This document shows positions 48,321-60,148 of a DNA stretch of 64,000 nucleotides, piece after piece. Source of the DNA: Polynucleobacter sp. AM-25C3 (lineage in GTDB: Bacteria > Pseudomonadota > Gammaproteobacteria > Burkholderiales > Burkholderiaceae); the NCBI RefSeq assembly GCF_018882335.1, contig NZ_JACVOS010000003.1, positions 62,001-126,000 on the forward strand. Reading direction: 5' to 3'. The translations under genes and the position numbers were made by a program. A model generated the notes under the pieces. That model searched no databases. It saw nothing but the letters and a program-made list of their open reading frames with translations, and was not told the origin of the DNA. The stretch's first letter is position 1. Each line of letters opens with the position of its first letter.

Positions 48321-49022
48321 ATGACTAAGTTATCTAAGCGTTTAAAAGCGATCGAATCTAAAGTAGATCGCAATAAGTTTTATGCATTAGAAGATGCATT
48401 GAACCTCGTTAAAGAGTGTGCAACTGCCAAGTTCGATGAGTCTATCGACGTTGCAGTTCAGTTGGGCATTGATGCTAAGAAATCTGACCAAGTTGTGCGT
48501 GGCGCAGTTGTGCTCCCAGCTGGTACAGGTAAGCATGTTCGTGTAGCAGTTTTTGCACAGGGCGAAAAGGCTGAACAAGCTAAAGCTGCTGGTGCTGAGA
48601 TCGTTGGCATGGAAGAGCTTGCTGAGCAAATCAAAGGCGGCAAAATCGATTTCGATATTTTGATCGCATCCCCGGACACAATGAAGATTGTTGGTACTTT
48701 AGGTCAAGTATTGGGCCCACGTGGTTTGATGCCGAATCCAAAAGTAGGAACTGTTACTCCTGACGTAGCTACTGCAGTTAAGAATGCAAAAGCTGGTCAA
48801 GTGCAATTCCGTGTGGACAAAGCCGGTATCGTGCACGCAAGCATTGGCCGTCGTTCATTCGAGCCAGCTGCATTGAAATCCAACTTGCTCGCATTGCTTG
48901 AGGCTTTGAATAAAGCAAAGCCACCTGCATCTAAGGGTATTTATTTAAAGAAGGTTGCCGTAAGCAGCACCATGGGTGCAGGCGTACGTGTAGACCAGGC
49001 ATCGATACAAGCAGCGCAGTAA
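48321..49022 (+). CDS. rplA: Ribosomal protein L1
   Basis: L1 of the L1 stalk, 233 residues, with the signature [20 protein letters not shown]. In E. coli L1 represses the L11-L1 mRNA; the same order here supports equivalent control. Confidence 0.98.
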   Translation: MTKLSKRLKAIESKVDRNKFYALEDALNLVKECATAKFDESIDVAVQLGIDAKKSDQVVRGAVVLPAGTGKHVRVAVFAQGEKAEQAKAAGAEIVGMEELAEQIKGGKIDFDILIASPDTMKIVGTLGQVLGPRGLMPNPKVGTVTPDVATAVKNAKAGQVQFRVDKAGIVHASIGRRSFEPAALKSNLLALLEALNKAKPPASKGIYLKKVAVSSTMGAGVRVDQASIQAAQ

Positions 49023-49058
49023 AAAATACAACGCGCTTGTAGCAAAAAGAACTTTGGG

Positions 49059-49087
49059 TCGACTCCCACTCTTTGAGTGAGAGTCGA
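49059..49087 (+). promoter_or_regulatory. L10 leader hairpin
   Basis: TCGACTC pairs with GAGTCGA and the inner CACTC with GAGTG, giving a 12-pair interrupted stem in the 244-base rplA-rplJ gap. There is no U-run, so it is not a terminator. This is where L10(L12)4 is known to bind its own mRNA; the equivalence here is inferred. Confidence 0.5.
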
Positions 49088-49266
49088 ACATCAAAGACCG
49101 TTGGTGAATTATTTGCTTACTCAGAAATAATTCTTAATCGTTACGAAAGTAATAGCCAGCGCAGATGGCGACCCTGAAAAGATTTCACAAGATTCTCTTG
49201 TGACAAATGATCAGACGCTGGTGTGTAACCCCAACTGGAAACAGTTGGTTTTTTAGGAGTTAAACC

Positions 49267-49929
49267 GTGCCTTTGAATGTACAAGACAAAAAAGCGATTG
49301 TTGCTGATGTCGGCGCTCAATTGGCTGGAGCTCAAACAGTCGTGCTCGCTGAATACCGTGGTATTCCAGTTGAGCAGTTGACAAAGCTACGTGCTAGCGC
49401 ACGTGACCAAGGTGTATATCTTCGCGTTTTGAAGAACACATTGGCACGCCGTGCTGCACAAGGCACACAGTTTGAGCCTCTTGCTGATTCGATGGTTGGC
49501 CCCTTGATCTACGGCATCTCTGCTGATCCGATTGCTTCGGCAAAAGTATTACAGAACTTTGCTAAGACTCAAGACAAGCTAGTCATTACTGCTGGCTTAT
49601 ATAACGGCAAGTTGTTGGACGTAGCGGGCGTTAAATCCCTTGCGTCTATTCCAAGCCGCGACGAGTTGTTATCACAGTTGTTGGGCGTCATGTTGGCCCC
49701 AGTATCTGCAATGGCTCGCGTATTGGGCGCAGTAGCAGCTCAAAAAGCAGAAGGAGCACCTGCTCCAGTTGCAGCACCTGTAGCAGAAGTCGCTGAAGTT
49801 GCAGCAGCCCCAGCAGAAGTTGTTGCTGAGGTAGTTGCCGAAACAGCCGCTCCAGAAGCAAGTGCAGAGCCTGTAGCCGCAAGCCCAGAAGCTGGAACAG
49901 AAACAAACGAAACCCCTGCCGCTGAATAA
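49267..49929 (+). CDS. rplJ: Ribosomal protein L10 with long C-terminal tail
   Basis: L10 anchors L7/L12 dimers on the ribosome. The product starts with GTG 49267. Residues 1-162 are standard L10, ending in the L12-docking helix ([20 protein letters not shown]). About 58 further residues of Ala, Val, Pro and Glu follow, with no predicted fold, so the protein has 220 residues against about 165-175 usual. rplL follows after 35 bases, so the tail is not a frameshift into it. Confidence 0.96.
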   Translation: MPLNVQDKKAIVADVGAQLAGAQTVVLAEYRGIPVEQLTKLRASARDQGVYLRVLKNTLARRAAQGTQFEPLADSMVGPLIYGISADPIASAKVLQNFAKTQDKLVITAGLYNGKLLDVAGVKSLASIPSRDELLSQLLGVMLAPVSAMARVLGAVAAQKAEGAPAPVAAPVAEVAEVAAAPAEVVAEVVAETAAPEASAEPVAASPEAGTETNETPAAE

Positions 49930-49964
49930 GCGACAGATTAACTATTAAGTATTAGGAGCTAAAA

Positions 49965-50339
49965 ATGGCGATTACCAAAGAAGAAATCATTGATGCAGTA
50001 GGTAGCATGTCCGTAATGGATTTGAACGACTTGGTTAAAGCGTTCGAAGAGAAGTTTGGCGTTTCAGCTGCAGCTATGGCTGTTGCTGGTCCTGCTGGTG
50101 CTGCTGGCGGCGCTGCTGCTGAAGAGCAAACAGAATTTACTGTTAACTTGCTCGAAGCTGGTGCAAACAAAGTTTCAGTAATTAAGGCTGTTCGCGAAAT
50201 TACTGGTCTTGGCCTCAAAGAAGCTAAAGACTTAGTTGATGGCGCACCAAAGCCAATCAAAGAAGCTGTTGATAAAAAGACTGCTGAAGAAGCTAAGAAA
50301 AAGCTTGATGACGCAGGCGCTAAGTCAGAAATCAAGTAA
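49965..50339 (+). CDS. rplL: Ribosomal protein L7/L12
   Basis: The stalk protein that recruits translation GTPases, 124 residues: an N-terminal dimerisation domain, an Ala/Gly hinge ([15 protein letters not shown]) and the C-terminal factor-binding domain ([20 protein letters not shown]). Confidence 0.98.
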   Translation: MAITKEEIIDAVGSMSVMDLNDLVKAFEEKFGVSAAAMAVAGPAGAAGGAAAEEQTEFTVNLLEAGANKVSVIKAVREITGLGLKEAKDLVDGAPKPIKEAVDKKTAEEAKKKLDDAGAKSEIK

Positions 50340-50384
50340 TACAAACTCCGTTAGCGCTCCTCAAAAAGGAGTGCTAGCCCTGTT

Positions 50385-50439
50385 GGGTTTGACCATTAGT
50401 GGTCAAACCCGATTTCATTTCTGATTGAAATCGGGTTTG
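50385..50439 (+). promoter_or_regulatory. Overlapping hairpins between rplL and rpoB (attenuator candidate)
   Basis: GGGTTTGACC (50385) pairs with GGTCAAACCC (50401-50410). CCCGATTTCA (50408-50417) pairs with TGAAATCGGG (50426-50435). The two stems share CCC at 50408-50410, so they exclude each other. CAAACCC can also pair with the downstream GGGTTTG (50433-50439). This is the place where E. coli has an attenuator and RNase III site. Confidence 0.6.
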
Positions 50440-50566
50440 CCTTCTGATACGACTGCAGAATGCAAGTTTGGTCGGACACTGAATCTATACGATTGAGTGT
50501 TGTCCGCCAGTGATTGGTAGTGGCCAATCGCCAAATCTTTGTACAGTCGCTGAATTCGGAGATGAA

Positions 50567-53500
50567 ATGAACTACAGCTTCACCGAACGCAAGCGAGTCC
50601 GTAAAAGCTTTGCTAAGCGAGTAAATAATCATCAGGTTCCATACCTGATCGCAACGCAGCTGGAATCCTACGCTAAATTTTTACAGGCTGAAAAGCCAGC
50701 AATGTCTCGCCTTACAGAGGGACTTCAAGCTGCCTTTACATCAGCATTCCCTATTGTGTCGAACAACGGCTATGCACGCATGGAATATGTGTCGTACCAG
50801 TTGTCACAACCACCGTTTGACGTAAAAGAATGTCAACAACGTGGTTACACATACCATTCAGCCTTACGCGCAAAAGTTCGCTTGATTATTTATGATCGCG
50901 AAGCGCCTACTAAGGTTAAAGAAGTAAAAGAGAGTGAAGTCTACATGGGTGAAATTCCACTCATGACAGATAACGGTTCTTTTGTTATTAACGGGACTGA
51001 GCGCGTCATCGTGTCTCAGTTACATCGTTCCCCAGGCGTGTTCTTCGAACACGATAAGGGCAAGACACATAGCTCGGGTAAGTTGCTGTTCTCAGCACGC
51101 ATCATTCCTTACCGTGGTTCATGGCTCGATTTCGAGTTTGATCCAAAAGATATTCTGTATTTCCGTGTTGACCGTCGTCGCAAGATGCCTGTCACCATTT
51201 TGCTTAAAGCAATTGGTTTAAACAACGAGCAGATTCTTGCAAACTTCTTTAACTTTGATCATTTCTCATTAAGCGCAAACGGCGCATCAATGGAATTTGT
51301 CCCAGAGCGTTTGCGTGGTCAGATGGCCAACTTTGATGTGCTCGACAAGAATGGCGTAGTAGTCATTCAAAAAGACAAACGCATCAATGCAAAACATATT
51401 CGCGAGCTCGAAGCCGCTAAAACTAAGAACATCGTTGTTCCAGATGACTACTTGGTTGGCCGCGTTGTTGCTCGCAACATCATTGATCCAGACTCTGGTG
51501 AAATCTTGGCTTACGCTAATGATGAAATCACTGAAGAGTTGTTGGCTACATTGCGCGATGCAGGCATCAAGCAATTGGAAACCATTTACACCAATGATTT
51601 AGATTCTGGTGCATACATTTCTCAGACATTACGTACTGATGAAACTGCTGATCAGATGGCTGCTCGTATTGCAATCTATCGCATGATGCGTCCTGGTGAG
51701 CCTCCAACAGAAGATGCTGTCGAAGCCTTGTTCCAGCGCTTGTTCTACAACGAAGATAGCTACGATTTATCTCGCGTTGGTCGTATGAAAGTAAACAGCC
51801 GTCTCGGTCGTGCAGAGATGGAAGGCAAAATGGTTTTGTCGGATGAAGACATCCTCGACACCATTAAGTCCCTTGTTGACTTGCGTAACGGCAAAGGCGA
51901 AGTAGATGACATCGATCACTTAGGCAATCGTCGCGTACGTTGCGTTGGTGAGTTGGCGGAGAATCAATTCCGCGCTGGTTTGTCACGTGTTGAGCGTGCG
52001 GTTAAAGAACGTCTCGGCCAAGCCGAAACAGAAAACCTCATGCCGCATGACTTGATTAACAGCAAGCCAATCTCTTCTGCGATTCGTGAGTTCTTCGGTT
52101 CTTCACAGTTATCCCAGTTTATGGACCAAACAAACCCACTCTCAGAGATCACGCACAAGCGTCGTATTTCTGCATTGGGACCTGGTGGTTTGACACGCGA
52201 GCGCGCAGGCTTTGAAGTGCGCGACGTGCATCCAACCCACTACGGACGTGTTTGCCCAATTGAAACTCCAGAAGGACCAAACATTGGTCTGATCAACTCA
52301 CTCGCATTGTTTGCGCGTTTGAATGAGCATGGCTTCTTGGAAACGCCATACCGTAAAGTTGCTAATAGCAAGGTAAGTGATGAAGTAATGTATCTCTCCG
52401 CTATCGAAGAGGCGAAATACATCATTGCTCAGGCTAACGCGACAATCGATAAAACTGGTAAGTTAGCCGATGAATTGGTTTCAGCGCGTCAAGCTGGTGA
52501 AACCATGATGGTTAGCCCAGAGCGCGTAGATTTCATCGACGTTGCTCCAAGCCAAATCGTTTCTGCTGCAGCTTCATTGGTTCCATTCTTGGAGCATGAT
52601 GATGCGAACCGTGCGTTGATGGGTGCGAATATGCAACGTCAAGCGGTTCCTTGCTTGCGTCCAGATAAGCCATTGGTCGGTACAGGTTTAGAGCGTATTG
52701 TTGCGGTTGACTCAGGTACTGTTATCTTGGCTTCTCGTGGCGGTATCGTTGATTATGTCGATGCAAACCGTGTCGTGATTCGTGTAAACGATGATGAGAC
52801 AGCGGCTGGTGAAGTGGGCGTGGATATTTATAACCTCATCAAGTACACCCGTTCAAACCAAAATACCAATATTAATCAACGTCCAATCGTTCAGGCTGGT
52901 GATCGCGTAGTCCGTGGCGACGTCGTTGCTGACGGTGCTTCTACCGATTTGGGTGAATTGGCTTTGGGTCAAAACATGACTGTGGCATTTATGCCATGGA
53001 ACGGTTACAACTTCGAAGATTCAATCTTGATCTCTGAGAAAGTTGTTGCTGACGATCGTTACACCTCTATTCATATTGAAGAGTTGTCGGTTGTTGCGCG
53101 TGACACTAAGCTTGGTTCAGAAGAAATTACACGCGATATCTCCAACTTGGCTGAGTCACAACTCTCCCGTTTAGACGAGAGCGGTATTGTTTACATCGGC
53201 GCTGAAGTTGAAGCTGGCGACGTATTGGTTGGTAAGGTAACTCCAAAGGGTGAGACTACTCTCACTCCAGAAGAGAAGTTACTGCGTGCGATCTTCGGTG
53301 AAAAAGCATCTGACGTTAAAGATACTTCTTTGCGCGTTCCATCGGGGATGATTGGTACTGTTATTGATGTTCAAGTCTTCACTCGTGAAGGTATTGAGCG
53401 CGATGCCCGTGCACAAGCAATTATTCAAGAAGAATTACAACGCTATCGTTTGGACTTAAACGACCAGTTGCGTATTGTTGAGGGCGATGCCTTCATGCGT

Positions 53501-54667
53501 TTAGAAAAGCTGTTGATTGGCAAAGTTGCCAATGGCGGCCCTAAGAAATTAGCTAAAGGCACCAAGATCGACAAGGAATATCTTGCTGACTTAGACAAAT
53601 ACCATTGGTTTGATGTTCGTCCAGCGGATGATGAAGTTGCCTCACAAGTTGAAGCAATCAAATCTTCTATCGAGGCGAAGCGTAAGCAGTTTGATGAGGC
53701 CTTCGAAGAGAAGCGCACTAAGCTTACCCAGGGTGATGATTTACAGCCTGGCGTCACGAAGATGGTTAAGGTGTACTTGGCCGTTAAGCGTCGCTTACAG
53801 CCTGGTGACAAGATGGCCGGTCGTCACGGTAACAAAGGTGTGGTTTCTAAAATCGCCCCTGCGGAAGATATGCCATTTATGGCTGACGGACGCCCTGTTG
53901 ACATCGTCTTGAACCCATTGGGTGTTCCTTCCCGTATGAACGTAGGTCAGATCTTGGAAACCCACTTAGGTTGGGCGGCTCAAGGTATTGGTAAGCGTAT
54001 TGATGAGATGGTTCGCCAACAGGCTAAACAAGCTGAACTCCGTAAGTTTATGAAGCAGCTTTACAACGAAACCGGCCGCATCGAAGATATCGATAACTTC
54101 ACTGATGAGCAGATCACAGTATTGGCTGAGAATTTACGCCAAGGCTTGCCATTTGCTACGCCAGTGTTTGACGGTGCTACTGAAGCAGAAATCGGTCGCA
54201 TGCTCGAGTTGGCATATCCAGAAGAAGTAGCTACTTCTTTGAAGATGACGCCTTCACGTCAGCAAATGATTTTGTGCGACGGCCGTACTGGCGATCAGTT
54301 TGAGCGTCCAGTAACCGTTGGCGTCATGCACGTCTTGAAACTCCACCACTTGGTCGACGACAAGATGCACGCACGTTCAACCGGACCTTACTCGTTAGTA
54401 ACGCAACAGCCACTGGGCGGTAAAGCTCAGTTTGGTGGTCAGCGCTTTGGTGAGATGGAAGTTTGGGCCCTCGAAGCATACGGTGCTTCATATGTCTTGC
54501 AGGAAATGCTGACAGTGAAGTCCGATGACGTCGCAGGCCGTACCAAGGTTTACGAAAACATCGTCAAGGGCGAGCACACGATTGATGCTGGCATGCCCGA
54601 ATCCTTCAACGTACTGGTAAAAGAAATCCGTTCGTTGGGTATTGACATTGACATGGAGCGCAACTGA
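50567..54667 (+). CDS. rpoB: RNA polymerase beta subunit
   Basis: The catalytic beta subunit, 1366 residues from ATG 50567 ([10 protein letters not shown]); the frame is open 19 codons upstream but that part is not conserved. The rifampicin-pocket block [17 protein letters not shown] (around residue 515) has the usual sensitive-type residues. GRHGNKG and the C-terminal switch regions are present. Its 3' end comes one base before the rpoC ATG. Confidence 0.99.
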   Translation: MNYSFTERKRVRKSFAKRVNNHQVPYLIATQLESYAKFLQAEKPAMSRLTEGLQAAFTSAFPIVSNNGYARMEYVSYQLSQPPFDVKECQQRGYTYHSALRAKVRLIIYDREAPTKVKEVKESEVYMGEIPLMTDNGSFVINGTERVIVSQLHRSPGVFFEHDKGKTHSSGKLLFSARIIPYRGSWLDFEFDPKDILYFRVDRRRKMPVTILLKAIGLNNEQILANFFNFDHFSLSANGASMEFVPERLRGQMANFDVLDKNGVVVIQKDKRINAKHIRELEAAKTKNIVVPDDYLVGRVVARNIIDPDSGEILAYANDEITEELLATLRDAGIKQLETIYTNDLDSGAYISQTLRTDETADQMAARIAIYRMMRPGEPPTEDAVEALFQRLFYNEDSYDLSRVGRMKVNSRLGRAEMEGKMVLSDEDILDTIKSLVDLRNGKGEVDDIDHLGNRRVRCVGELAENQFRAGLSRVERAVKERLGQAETENLMPHDLINSKPISSAIREFFGSSQLSQFMDQTNPLSEITHKRRISALGPGGLTRERAGFEVRDVHPTHYGRVCPIETPEGPNIGLINSLALFARLNEHGFLETPYRKVANSKVSDEVMYLSAIEEAKYIIAQANATIDKTGKLADELVSARQAGETMMVSPERVDFIDVAPSQIVSAAASLVPFLEHDDANRALMGANMQRQAVPCLRPDKPLVGTGLERIVAVDSGTVILASRGGIVDYVDANRVVIRVNDDETAAGEVGVDIYNLIKYTRSNQNTNINQRPIVQAGDRVVRGDVVADGASTDLGELALGQNMTVAFMPWNGYNFEDSILISEKVVADDRYTSIHIEELSVVARDTKLGSEEITRDISNLAESQLSRLDESGIVYIGAEVEAGDVLVGKVTPKGETTLTPEEKLLRAIFGEKASDVKDTSLRVPSGMIGTVIDVQVFTREGIERDARAQAIIQEELQRYRLDLNDQLRIVEGDAFMRLEKLLIGKVANGGPKKLAKGTKIDKEYLADLDKYHWFDVRPADDEVASQVEAIKSSIEAKRKQFDEAFEEKRTKLTQGDDLQPGVTKMVKVYLAVKRRLQPGDKMAGRHGNKGVVSKIAPAEDMPFMADGRPVDIVLNPLGVPSRMNVGQILETHLGWAAQGIGKRIDEMVRQQAKQAELRKFMKQLYNETGRIEDIDNFTDEQITVLAENLRQGLPFATPVFDGATEAEIGRMLELAYPEEVATSLKMTPSRQQMILCDGRTGDQFERPVTVGVMHVLKLHHLVDDKMHARSTGPYSLVTQQPLGGKAQFGGQRFGEMEVWALEAYGASYVLQEMLTVKSDDVAGRTKVYENIVKGEHTIDAGMPESFNVLVKEIRSLGIDIDMERN

Positions 54668-54668
54668 T

Positions 54669-57600
54669 ATGAAAGCATTGCTCGATTTATTTAAGCAAAC
54701 GCAGGGCGAAGAACAGTTTGATGTCATCAAAATTGGTCTTGCATCCCCTGAGAAAATTCGCTCATGGTCTTTTGGTGAAGTACGCAAACCAGAAACTATC
54801 AACTACCGGACTTTTAAGCCCGAGCGTGATGGTTTGTTCTGCGCCAAGATTTTTGGACCAACTAAAGACTACGAGTGCTTATGCGGTAAGTACAAGCGCT
54901 TAAAGTTCCGTGGCGTTATCTGTGAGAAGTGCGGCGTTGAAGTTACGCTCGCTAAAGTACGTCGTGAGCGCATGGGTCACATTGAGTTGGCGGCCCCTGT
55001 AGCGCACATCTGGTTCTTGAAGTCATTACCATCCCGTTTGGGTATGGTTCTTGATATGACCTTGCGGGATATTGAGCGCGTTCTTTATTTTGAAGCATAT
55101 GTAGTGGTTGATGCAGGCATGACACCTGAAGGCGCGATGAAGCGTGGTCAGATCATGTCTGAGGACGAGTACATTGCCAAGACTGAAGAGTATGGTGACG
55201 GTGCATTTACTGCCATCATGGGCGCTGAAGGTATTCGTGATCTCTTGCGTTCGATTGATATCGATCGTGAAGTCGAGACGATTCGTGCTGATTTAAAAGC
55301 TACTGGTAGCGATGCCAAGATCAAGAAATACGCTAAGCGCTTAAAAGTGCTTGAGGCGTTCCAGACTTCAGGCATCAAGCCTGACTGGATGATCATGGAA
55401 GTATTGCCAGTATTGCCACCAGAATTGCGCCCACTGGTGCCATTGGATGGCGGTCGCTTTGCTACCTCCGATTTGAACGATCTCTATCGTCGCGTGATTA
55501 ACCGTAACAACCGTCTCAAGCGTTTGTTAGAGTTGCGCGCTCCAGAGATCATCGTTCGTAACGAAAAACGCATGTTGCAAGAAGCGGTTGACTCATTGCT
55601 CGATAACGGTCGTCGTGGTAAGGCTATGACTGGCGCTAATAAGCGTCCGTTGAAGTCCTTGGCTGAGATGATTAAAGGTAAGAGCGGTCGTTTCCGTCAA
55701 AACTTGTTGGGTAAACGTGTTGACTACTCTGGTCGTTCAGTCATCGTGGTTGGCCCTACTTTGAAATTGCACCAGTGCGGCTTGCCAAAATTGATGGCCT
55801 TGGAATTGTTCAGGCCATTCATTTTTAACAAGCTCGAAACTTTGGGGATCGCAACTACTATTAAGGCTGCGAAGAAAGAAGTTGAAAGTCAGACTCCAAT
55901 CGTTTGGGACATTCTCGAAGAAGTGATTCGTGAACATCCAATCATGTTGAACCGTGCGCCTACATTGCATCGTCTTGGTATTCAGGCTTTCGAGCCAATG
56001 CTGATTGAAGGTAAGGCGATCCAATTGCACCCATTAGTCTGCGCGGCATTTAACGCCGACTTTGACGGTGACCAAATGGCGGTTCACGTTCCTTTGTCGC
56101 TCGAAGCGCAAATGGAAGCACGTACATTGATGTTGGCTTCGAACAACGTATTGTTCCCAGCTAACGGCGAGCCATCGATCGTTCCTTCACAGGACGTGGT
56201 GTTGGGTCTGTACTACGCTACTCGTGACAAGATCAACGGTAAAGGCGAAGGCATGGTCTTCGCTAATATCACTGAAGTAATTCGTGCATACGAGGCTGGT
56301 CAAGTTGAATTGGCTTCCCGCGTGGCTGTACGTATTACTGAGTTTGAGATTGTGGATAAGAAGGCAGAGGGCGATGCCCGTTTTGCTGAAAAGACCAAGA
56401 TCTATCAAACTTCAGTTGGCCGCGCAATCTTGTCGGAAATCTTGCCTAAGGGCATGACTTTTGAGGAAATCAATAAGCCTCTGAAGAAAAAAGAAATCTC
56501 ACGTTTGATCAACACTTCATTCCGTAAGTGTGGTCTTCGTGAAACAGTGATTTTTGCTGACCGCCTCTTGCAGTCCGGTTTCCGCTTGGCGACTAATGCC
56601 GGTATCTCGGTTGCGATCGACGATATGCTGATTCCTACCTCTAAAGAGCGCATCATCACTGAAGCAACCAACAAGGTTAAAGAGTATGACAAGCAGTTCA
56701 TGTCAGGCCTCGTAACCAATCAAGAGCGTTACAACAACGTGGTTGATATTTGGGGTGCTGCTGGTGACCAGGTTGGTAAAGCAATGATGGATGAGTTGTC
56801 ACACGTTGACGTACTCGACCGTAACGGTAAAACTGTTCGCCAAGAATCCTTCAACTCCATTTACATGATGGCCGATTCTGGTGCGCGTGGATCTGCAGCG
56901 CAGATTCGTCAGTTGGCTGGTATGCGTGGTTTGATGGCTAAGCCTGATGGCTCCATTATTGAAACCCCAATTACTGCGAACTTCCGTGAAGGCTTGAACG
57001 TGTTGCAGTACTTCATCTCAACTCACGGTGCTCGTAAAGGTTTGGCTGATACGGCCTTGAAGACAGCAAACTCGGGTTACTTGACACGTCGTTTGTGCGA
57101 CGTAACGCAAGATCTCGTTGTGATCGAAGATGATTGCGGTGCAACTTCTGGCGTAACCATGAAGGCACTTGTTGAGGGCGGCGAAATTATCGAAGCATTG
57201 CGCGATCGTATTTTGGGTCGTGTATGTATTGGTGATGTTGTTCACCCAGATACACAAGAAGTGATCGTTCCTAATGACACATTGCTTGACGAAGATCATG
57301 TAGATCAAATCGTTGCCTTGGGCATTGATGAAGTTAAAGTTCGCACAGTGCTTTCTTGCTTAACTCGCTTTGGTTTGTGCGCGAAGTGCTATGGACGTGA
57401 TTTAGGTCGCGGTGGTTTGGTTAACGTTGGTGAGGCAGTTGGTGTGATCGCTGCTCAGTCCATCGGTGAGCCAGGCACCCAGTTGACTATGCGTACCTTC
57501 CACATCGGCGGTGCAGCGTCACGCGCATTGGTAGCAAGCAATATTGAAGCTAAGTCGAATGGTGCTTTGAAGTTCTCTGCCACGATGCGTATTGTCAAGA

Positions 57601-58931
57601 ATGCCAAGGGCGAGCAGATCGTGATTTCACGTTCAGGCGAAGCTTTGATCGTTGATGACAATGGTCGTGAACGTGAGCGTCATAAAGTGCCTTATGGTGC
57701 AACTCTCTTGTTAAAAGAAGGTGCAGCAGTGAAGGCCGGTGCAAGCTTGGCAACATGGGATCCATTAACACGTCCTATTATTTCTGAGTACGCTGGTATT
57801 GCTCGCTTCGACAACGTTGAAGAAGGCGTTACTGTAGCTAAGCAGGTAGACGAGGTAACCGGCCTCTCCACTTTGGTGGTGATTGACGGTAAGCGTCGTA
57901 GTGCTGCTAGCAAAGGCGTTCGTCCAATGATCAACTTAGTTGATGACAAGGGCGGCGAAGTGATGATTGCGGGTACAGATCATCCAGTAAACATCGGCTT
58001 GCAAGTTGGCGCTTTGATCACTGTTAAAGACGGTCAAAAAGTTGAAGTTGGTGAAGTATTGGCGCGTATTCCAATCGAATCACAGAAGACTCGCGATATT
58101 ACCGGTGGTTTGCCACGCGTTGCTGAATTGTTTGAAGCGCGCTCACCAAAAGATGCTGCTGTATTGGCTAAGGTCACTGGAACTGTTTCCTTCGGTAAAG
58201 AAACCAAAGGTAAGCAACGTTTAGTGATTACCGATATGGACGGTGAAGCCAATGAATTCTTGATTCCTAAAGAGAAGCAAGTTCTCGTTCATGACGGCCA
58301 AGTCGTGAACAAGGGCGAGATGATTGTGGAAGGCCCAGCCGATCCGCATGATATCTTGACACTCAGAGGTATTGAAGAGTTAGCGATCTACATCGTTGAT
58401 GAAGTTCAAGACGTTTACCGTTTGCAAGGCGTAAAGATTAATGACAAGCACATTGAAGTGATCGTGCGTCAAATGTTGCGTCGCGTGCAAATTACTGATG
58501 GTGGCGATACTGCCTACATCACTGGTGAGCAAGTTGAGCGCTCTAAGTTGTATGACGCAAACGATGCTGTGATTGCTCAAGGTAAGCGCCCAGCTCAGTT
58601 CGAGAATGTGTTGCTAGGTATTACTAAGGCATCCTTGTCGACTGACAGCTTCATTTCAGCGGCTTCTTTCCAAGAAACCACCCGTGTATTGACCGAAGCC
58701 GCGATTATGGGCAAGACCGATACACTCCGTGGCCTCAAGGAAAACGTCATTATTGGTCGTCTGATCCCTGCTGGTACTGGCTTGGCTTACCGCCGTGCAC
58801 GCAAGGTCAGAGAGCAATTCGAGCGTGACCGCGCTCAAATGATTGCCGCCGAAGAGGAGGCAATGGCTGATATGCCTATAGAAATAGAGGCTGAAGTGAT
58901 TGCTCCTACTGCGGAGGCTGATCCAAGCTAA
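54669..58931 (+). CDS. rpoC: RNA polymerase beta' subunit
   Basis: The 1420-residue beta' subunit. It has the N-terminal zinc site (CLCGK, then CEKCG), the catalytic [10 protein letters not shown] triad (D464, D466, D468) and the second zinc site [11 protein letters not shown]. The start is ATG 54669, with one base between it and the rpoB stop. It is followed by a strong terminator, which closes the rplKAJL-rpoBC unit. Confidence 0.99.
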   Translation: MKALLDLFKQTQGEEQFDVIKIGLASPEKIRSWSFGEVRKPETINYRTFKPERDGLFCAKIFGPTKDYECLCGKYKRLKFRGVICEKCGVEVTLAKVRRERMGHIELAAPVAHIWFLKSLPSRLGMVLDMTLRDIERVLYFEAYVVVDAGMTPEGAMKRGQIMSEDEYIAKTEEYGDGAFTAIMGAEGIRDLLRSIDIDREVETIRADLKATGSDAKIKKYAKRLKVLEAFQTSGIKPDWMIMEVLPVLPPELRPLVPLDGGRFATSDLNDLYRRVINRNNRLKRLLELRAPEIIVRNEKRMLQEAVDSLLDNGRRGKAMTGANKRPLKSLAEMIKGKSGRFRQNLLGKRVDYSGRSVIVVGPTLKLHQCGLPKLMALELFRPFIFNKLETLGIATTIKAAKKEVESQTPIVWDILEEVIREHPIMLNRAPTLHRLGIQAFEPMLIEGKAIQLHPLVCAAFNADFDGDQMAVHVPLSLEAQMEARTLMLASNNVLFPANGEPSIVPSQDVVLGLYYATRDKINGKGEGMVFANITEVIRAYEAGQVELASRVAVRITEFEIVDKKAEGDARFAEKTKIYQTSVGRAILSEILPKGMTFEEINKPLKKKEISRLINTSFRKCGLRETVIFADRLLQSGFRLATNAGISVAIDDMLIPTSKERIITEATNKVKEYDKQFMSGLVTNQERYNNVVDIWGAAGDQVGKAMMDELSHVDVLDRNGKTVRQESFNSIYMMADSGARGSAAQIRQLAGMRGLMAKPDGSIIETPITANFREGLNVLQYFISTHGARKGLADTALKTANSGYLTRRLCDVTQDLVVIEDDCGATSGVTMKALVEGGEIIEALRDRILGRVCIGDVVHPDTQEVIVPNDTLLDEDHVDQIVALGIDEVKVRTVLSCLTRFGLCAKCYGRDLGRGGLVNVGEAVGVIAAQSIGEPGTQLTMRTFHIGGAASRALVASNIEAKSNGALKFSATMRIVKNAKGEQIVISRSGEALIVDDNGRERERHKVPYGATLLLKEGAAVKAGASLATWDPLTRPIISEYAGIARFDNVEEGVTVAKQVDEVTGLSTLVVIDGKRRSAASKGVRPMINLVDDKGGEVMIAGTDHPVNIGLQVGALITVKDGQKVEVGEVLARIPIESQKTRDITGGLPRVAELFEARSPKDAAVLAKVTGTVSFGKETKGKQRLVITDMDGEANEFLIPKEKQVLVHDGQVVNKGEMIVEGPADPHDILTLRGIEELAIYIVDEVQDVYRLQGVKINDKHIEVIVRQMLRRVQITDGGDTAYITGEQVERSKLYDANDAVIAQGKRPAQFENVLLGITKASLSTDSFISAASFQETTRVLTEAAIMGKTDTLRGLKENVIIGRLIPAGTGLAYRRARKVREQFERDRAQMIAAEEEAMADMPIEIEAEVIAPTAEADPS

Positions 58932-58941
58932 TTTGGTATTT

Positions 58942-58965
58942 CTGGCCAGAAATGGCCAGTTTTTT
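58942..58965 (+). terminator. Rho-independent terminator after rpoC
   Basis: CTGGCCA, a GAAA loop and TGGCCAG are followed by six T. A seven-pair perfect stem with a GNRA-type loop. Confidence 0.9.
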
Positions 58966-58974
58966 CCTTCGAGG

Positions 58975-59003
58975 TTGACGGAAAAGGCTGGTCAGGCTAG
59001 AAT
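58975..59003 (+). promoter_or_regulatory. str operon promoter
   Basis: TTGACG (58975-58980), a 17-base spacer and TAGAAT (58998-59003). It lies ten bases after the rpoC terminator and about 105 before rpsL. Confidence 0.7.
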
Positions 59004-59107
59004 GCTGAGTTCTACTGATTCAGAAGAGGGTCGTTTTGACCTAGAAATTATCTAAGTCATTGATTTTCTTGAAGAAAGCAACAAAGAAGTACTAACCGAG
59101 CTATTTT

Positions 59108-59488
59108 ATGCCAACAATTAATCAATTATTACGTAAGCCAAGAACACGGCTGATCGTTAAAAGCAAGAGCCCTGCGCTGCAAAACAGCCCGCAGCGCCGT
59201 GGTGTATGTACACGTGTGTACACAACCACTCCTAAAAAGCCTAACTCTGCGCTACGTAAAGTAGCTAAGGTTCGCTTAACCAATGGTTTTGAAGTGATTT
59301 CATACATTGGTGGTGAAGGCCATAACCTCCAGGAGCACTCAGTAGTGTTGATCCGTGGCGGTCGTGTAAAGGATTTGCCAGGCGTTCGTTACCACATCGT
59401 TCGTGGCTCACTTGACTTGCAGGGTGTTAAAGACCGTAAGCAATCACGTTCCAAGTATGGTGCTAAGCGCGCTAAGAAAGCTGCTTAA
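59108..59488 (+). CDS. rpsL: Ribosomal protein S12
   Basis: Decoding-centre protein, 126 residues. [13 protein letters not shown] with K43 and GRVKDLPG with K88 are both the streptomycin-sensitive residues. First gene of the str operon. Confidence 0.98.
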   Translation: MPTINQLLRKPRTRLIVKSKSPALQNSPQRRGVCTRVYTTTPKKPNSALRKVAKVRLTNGFEVISYIGGEGHNLQEHSVVLIRGGRVKDLPGVRYHIVRGSLDLQGVKDRKQSRSKYGAKRAKKAA

Positions 59489-59547
59489 TAGCAACTTAAA
59501 GTATTTGCAGTAAGTCTTCGTTTGTCAGACTTAAAAGACAAGTAAGT

Positions 59548-59600
59548 GGCCGTTCCGTCTAGAAATTGATGTAATTCAATCGCTAGATAGTAGGACGGCC
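59548..59600 (+). promoter_or_regulatory. S7 leader hairpin in rpsL-rpsG gap
   Basis: GGCCGTTCCGTCTAG and CTAGATAGTAGGACGGCC pair with small bulges. In E. coli, S7 represses translation through a structure in this same gap; the correspondence here is inferred. Confidence 0.45.
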
Positions 59601-59650
59601 GGAGCGGGTGATCCATGTGGGCCACCCCTAACTGAACTGAAGGAGTAGTT

Positions 59651-60121
59651 ATGCCACGTCGTCGTGAAGTTCCCAAACGGGAAATCTTGCCTGATCCAAA
59701 ATTCGGCAATGTAGAAGTAGCAAAATTCATGAACGTCCTCATGTTGGATGGCAAGAAATCGGTTGCAGAGCGTATCGTTTACGGTGCCTTTGATCACATC
59801 GAGAAAAAAGCAAACAAAGAACCACTCGAAGTTTTCTCAACAGCTATGGGCAACGTTAAGCCAATGGTTGAGGTGAAGAGCCGTCGTGTTGGTGGCGCTA
59901 ACTACCAGGTTCCTGTTGAAGTTCGCCCATCACGCCGTTCTGCTTTGGCAATGCGCTGGGTGCGCGAAGCCGCTAAAAAGCGCGGTGAAAAATCCATGGC
60001 TCAACGTTTGGCCAACGAATTATTGGAAGCTGCAGAAGGTCGCGGCGGAGCAATGAAGAAGCGTGAAGAAGTTCACCGTATGGCAGAAGCCAACAAAGCT
60101 TTCTCACATTTCCGCTTCTAA
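59651..60121 (+). CDS. rpsG: Ribosomal protein S7
   Basis: Primary binder of the 16S 3' major domain, 156 residues: [10 protein letters not shown] at the start and [11 protein letters not shown] in the core. A good AAGGAG precedes the ATG. fusA follows after 27 bases. Confidence 0.98.
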   Translation: MPRRREVPKREILPDPKFGNVEVAKFMNVLMLDGKKSVAERIVYGAFDHIEKKANKEPLEVFSTAMGNVKPMVEVKSRRVGGANYQVPVEVRPSRRSALAMRWVREAAKKRGEKSMAQRLANELLEAAEGRGGAMKKREEVHRMAEANKAFSHFRF

Positions 60122-60148
60122 TCGCATAGCAAATAAAAGGTACCAACA

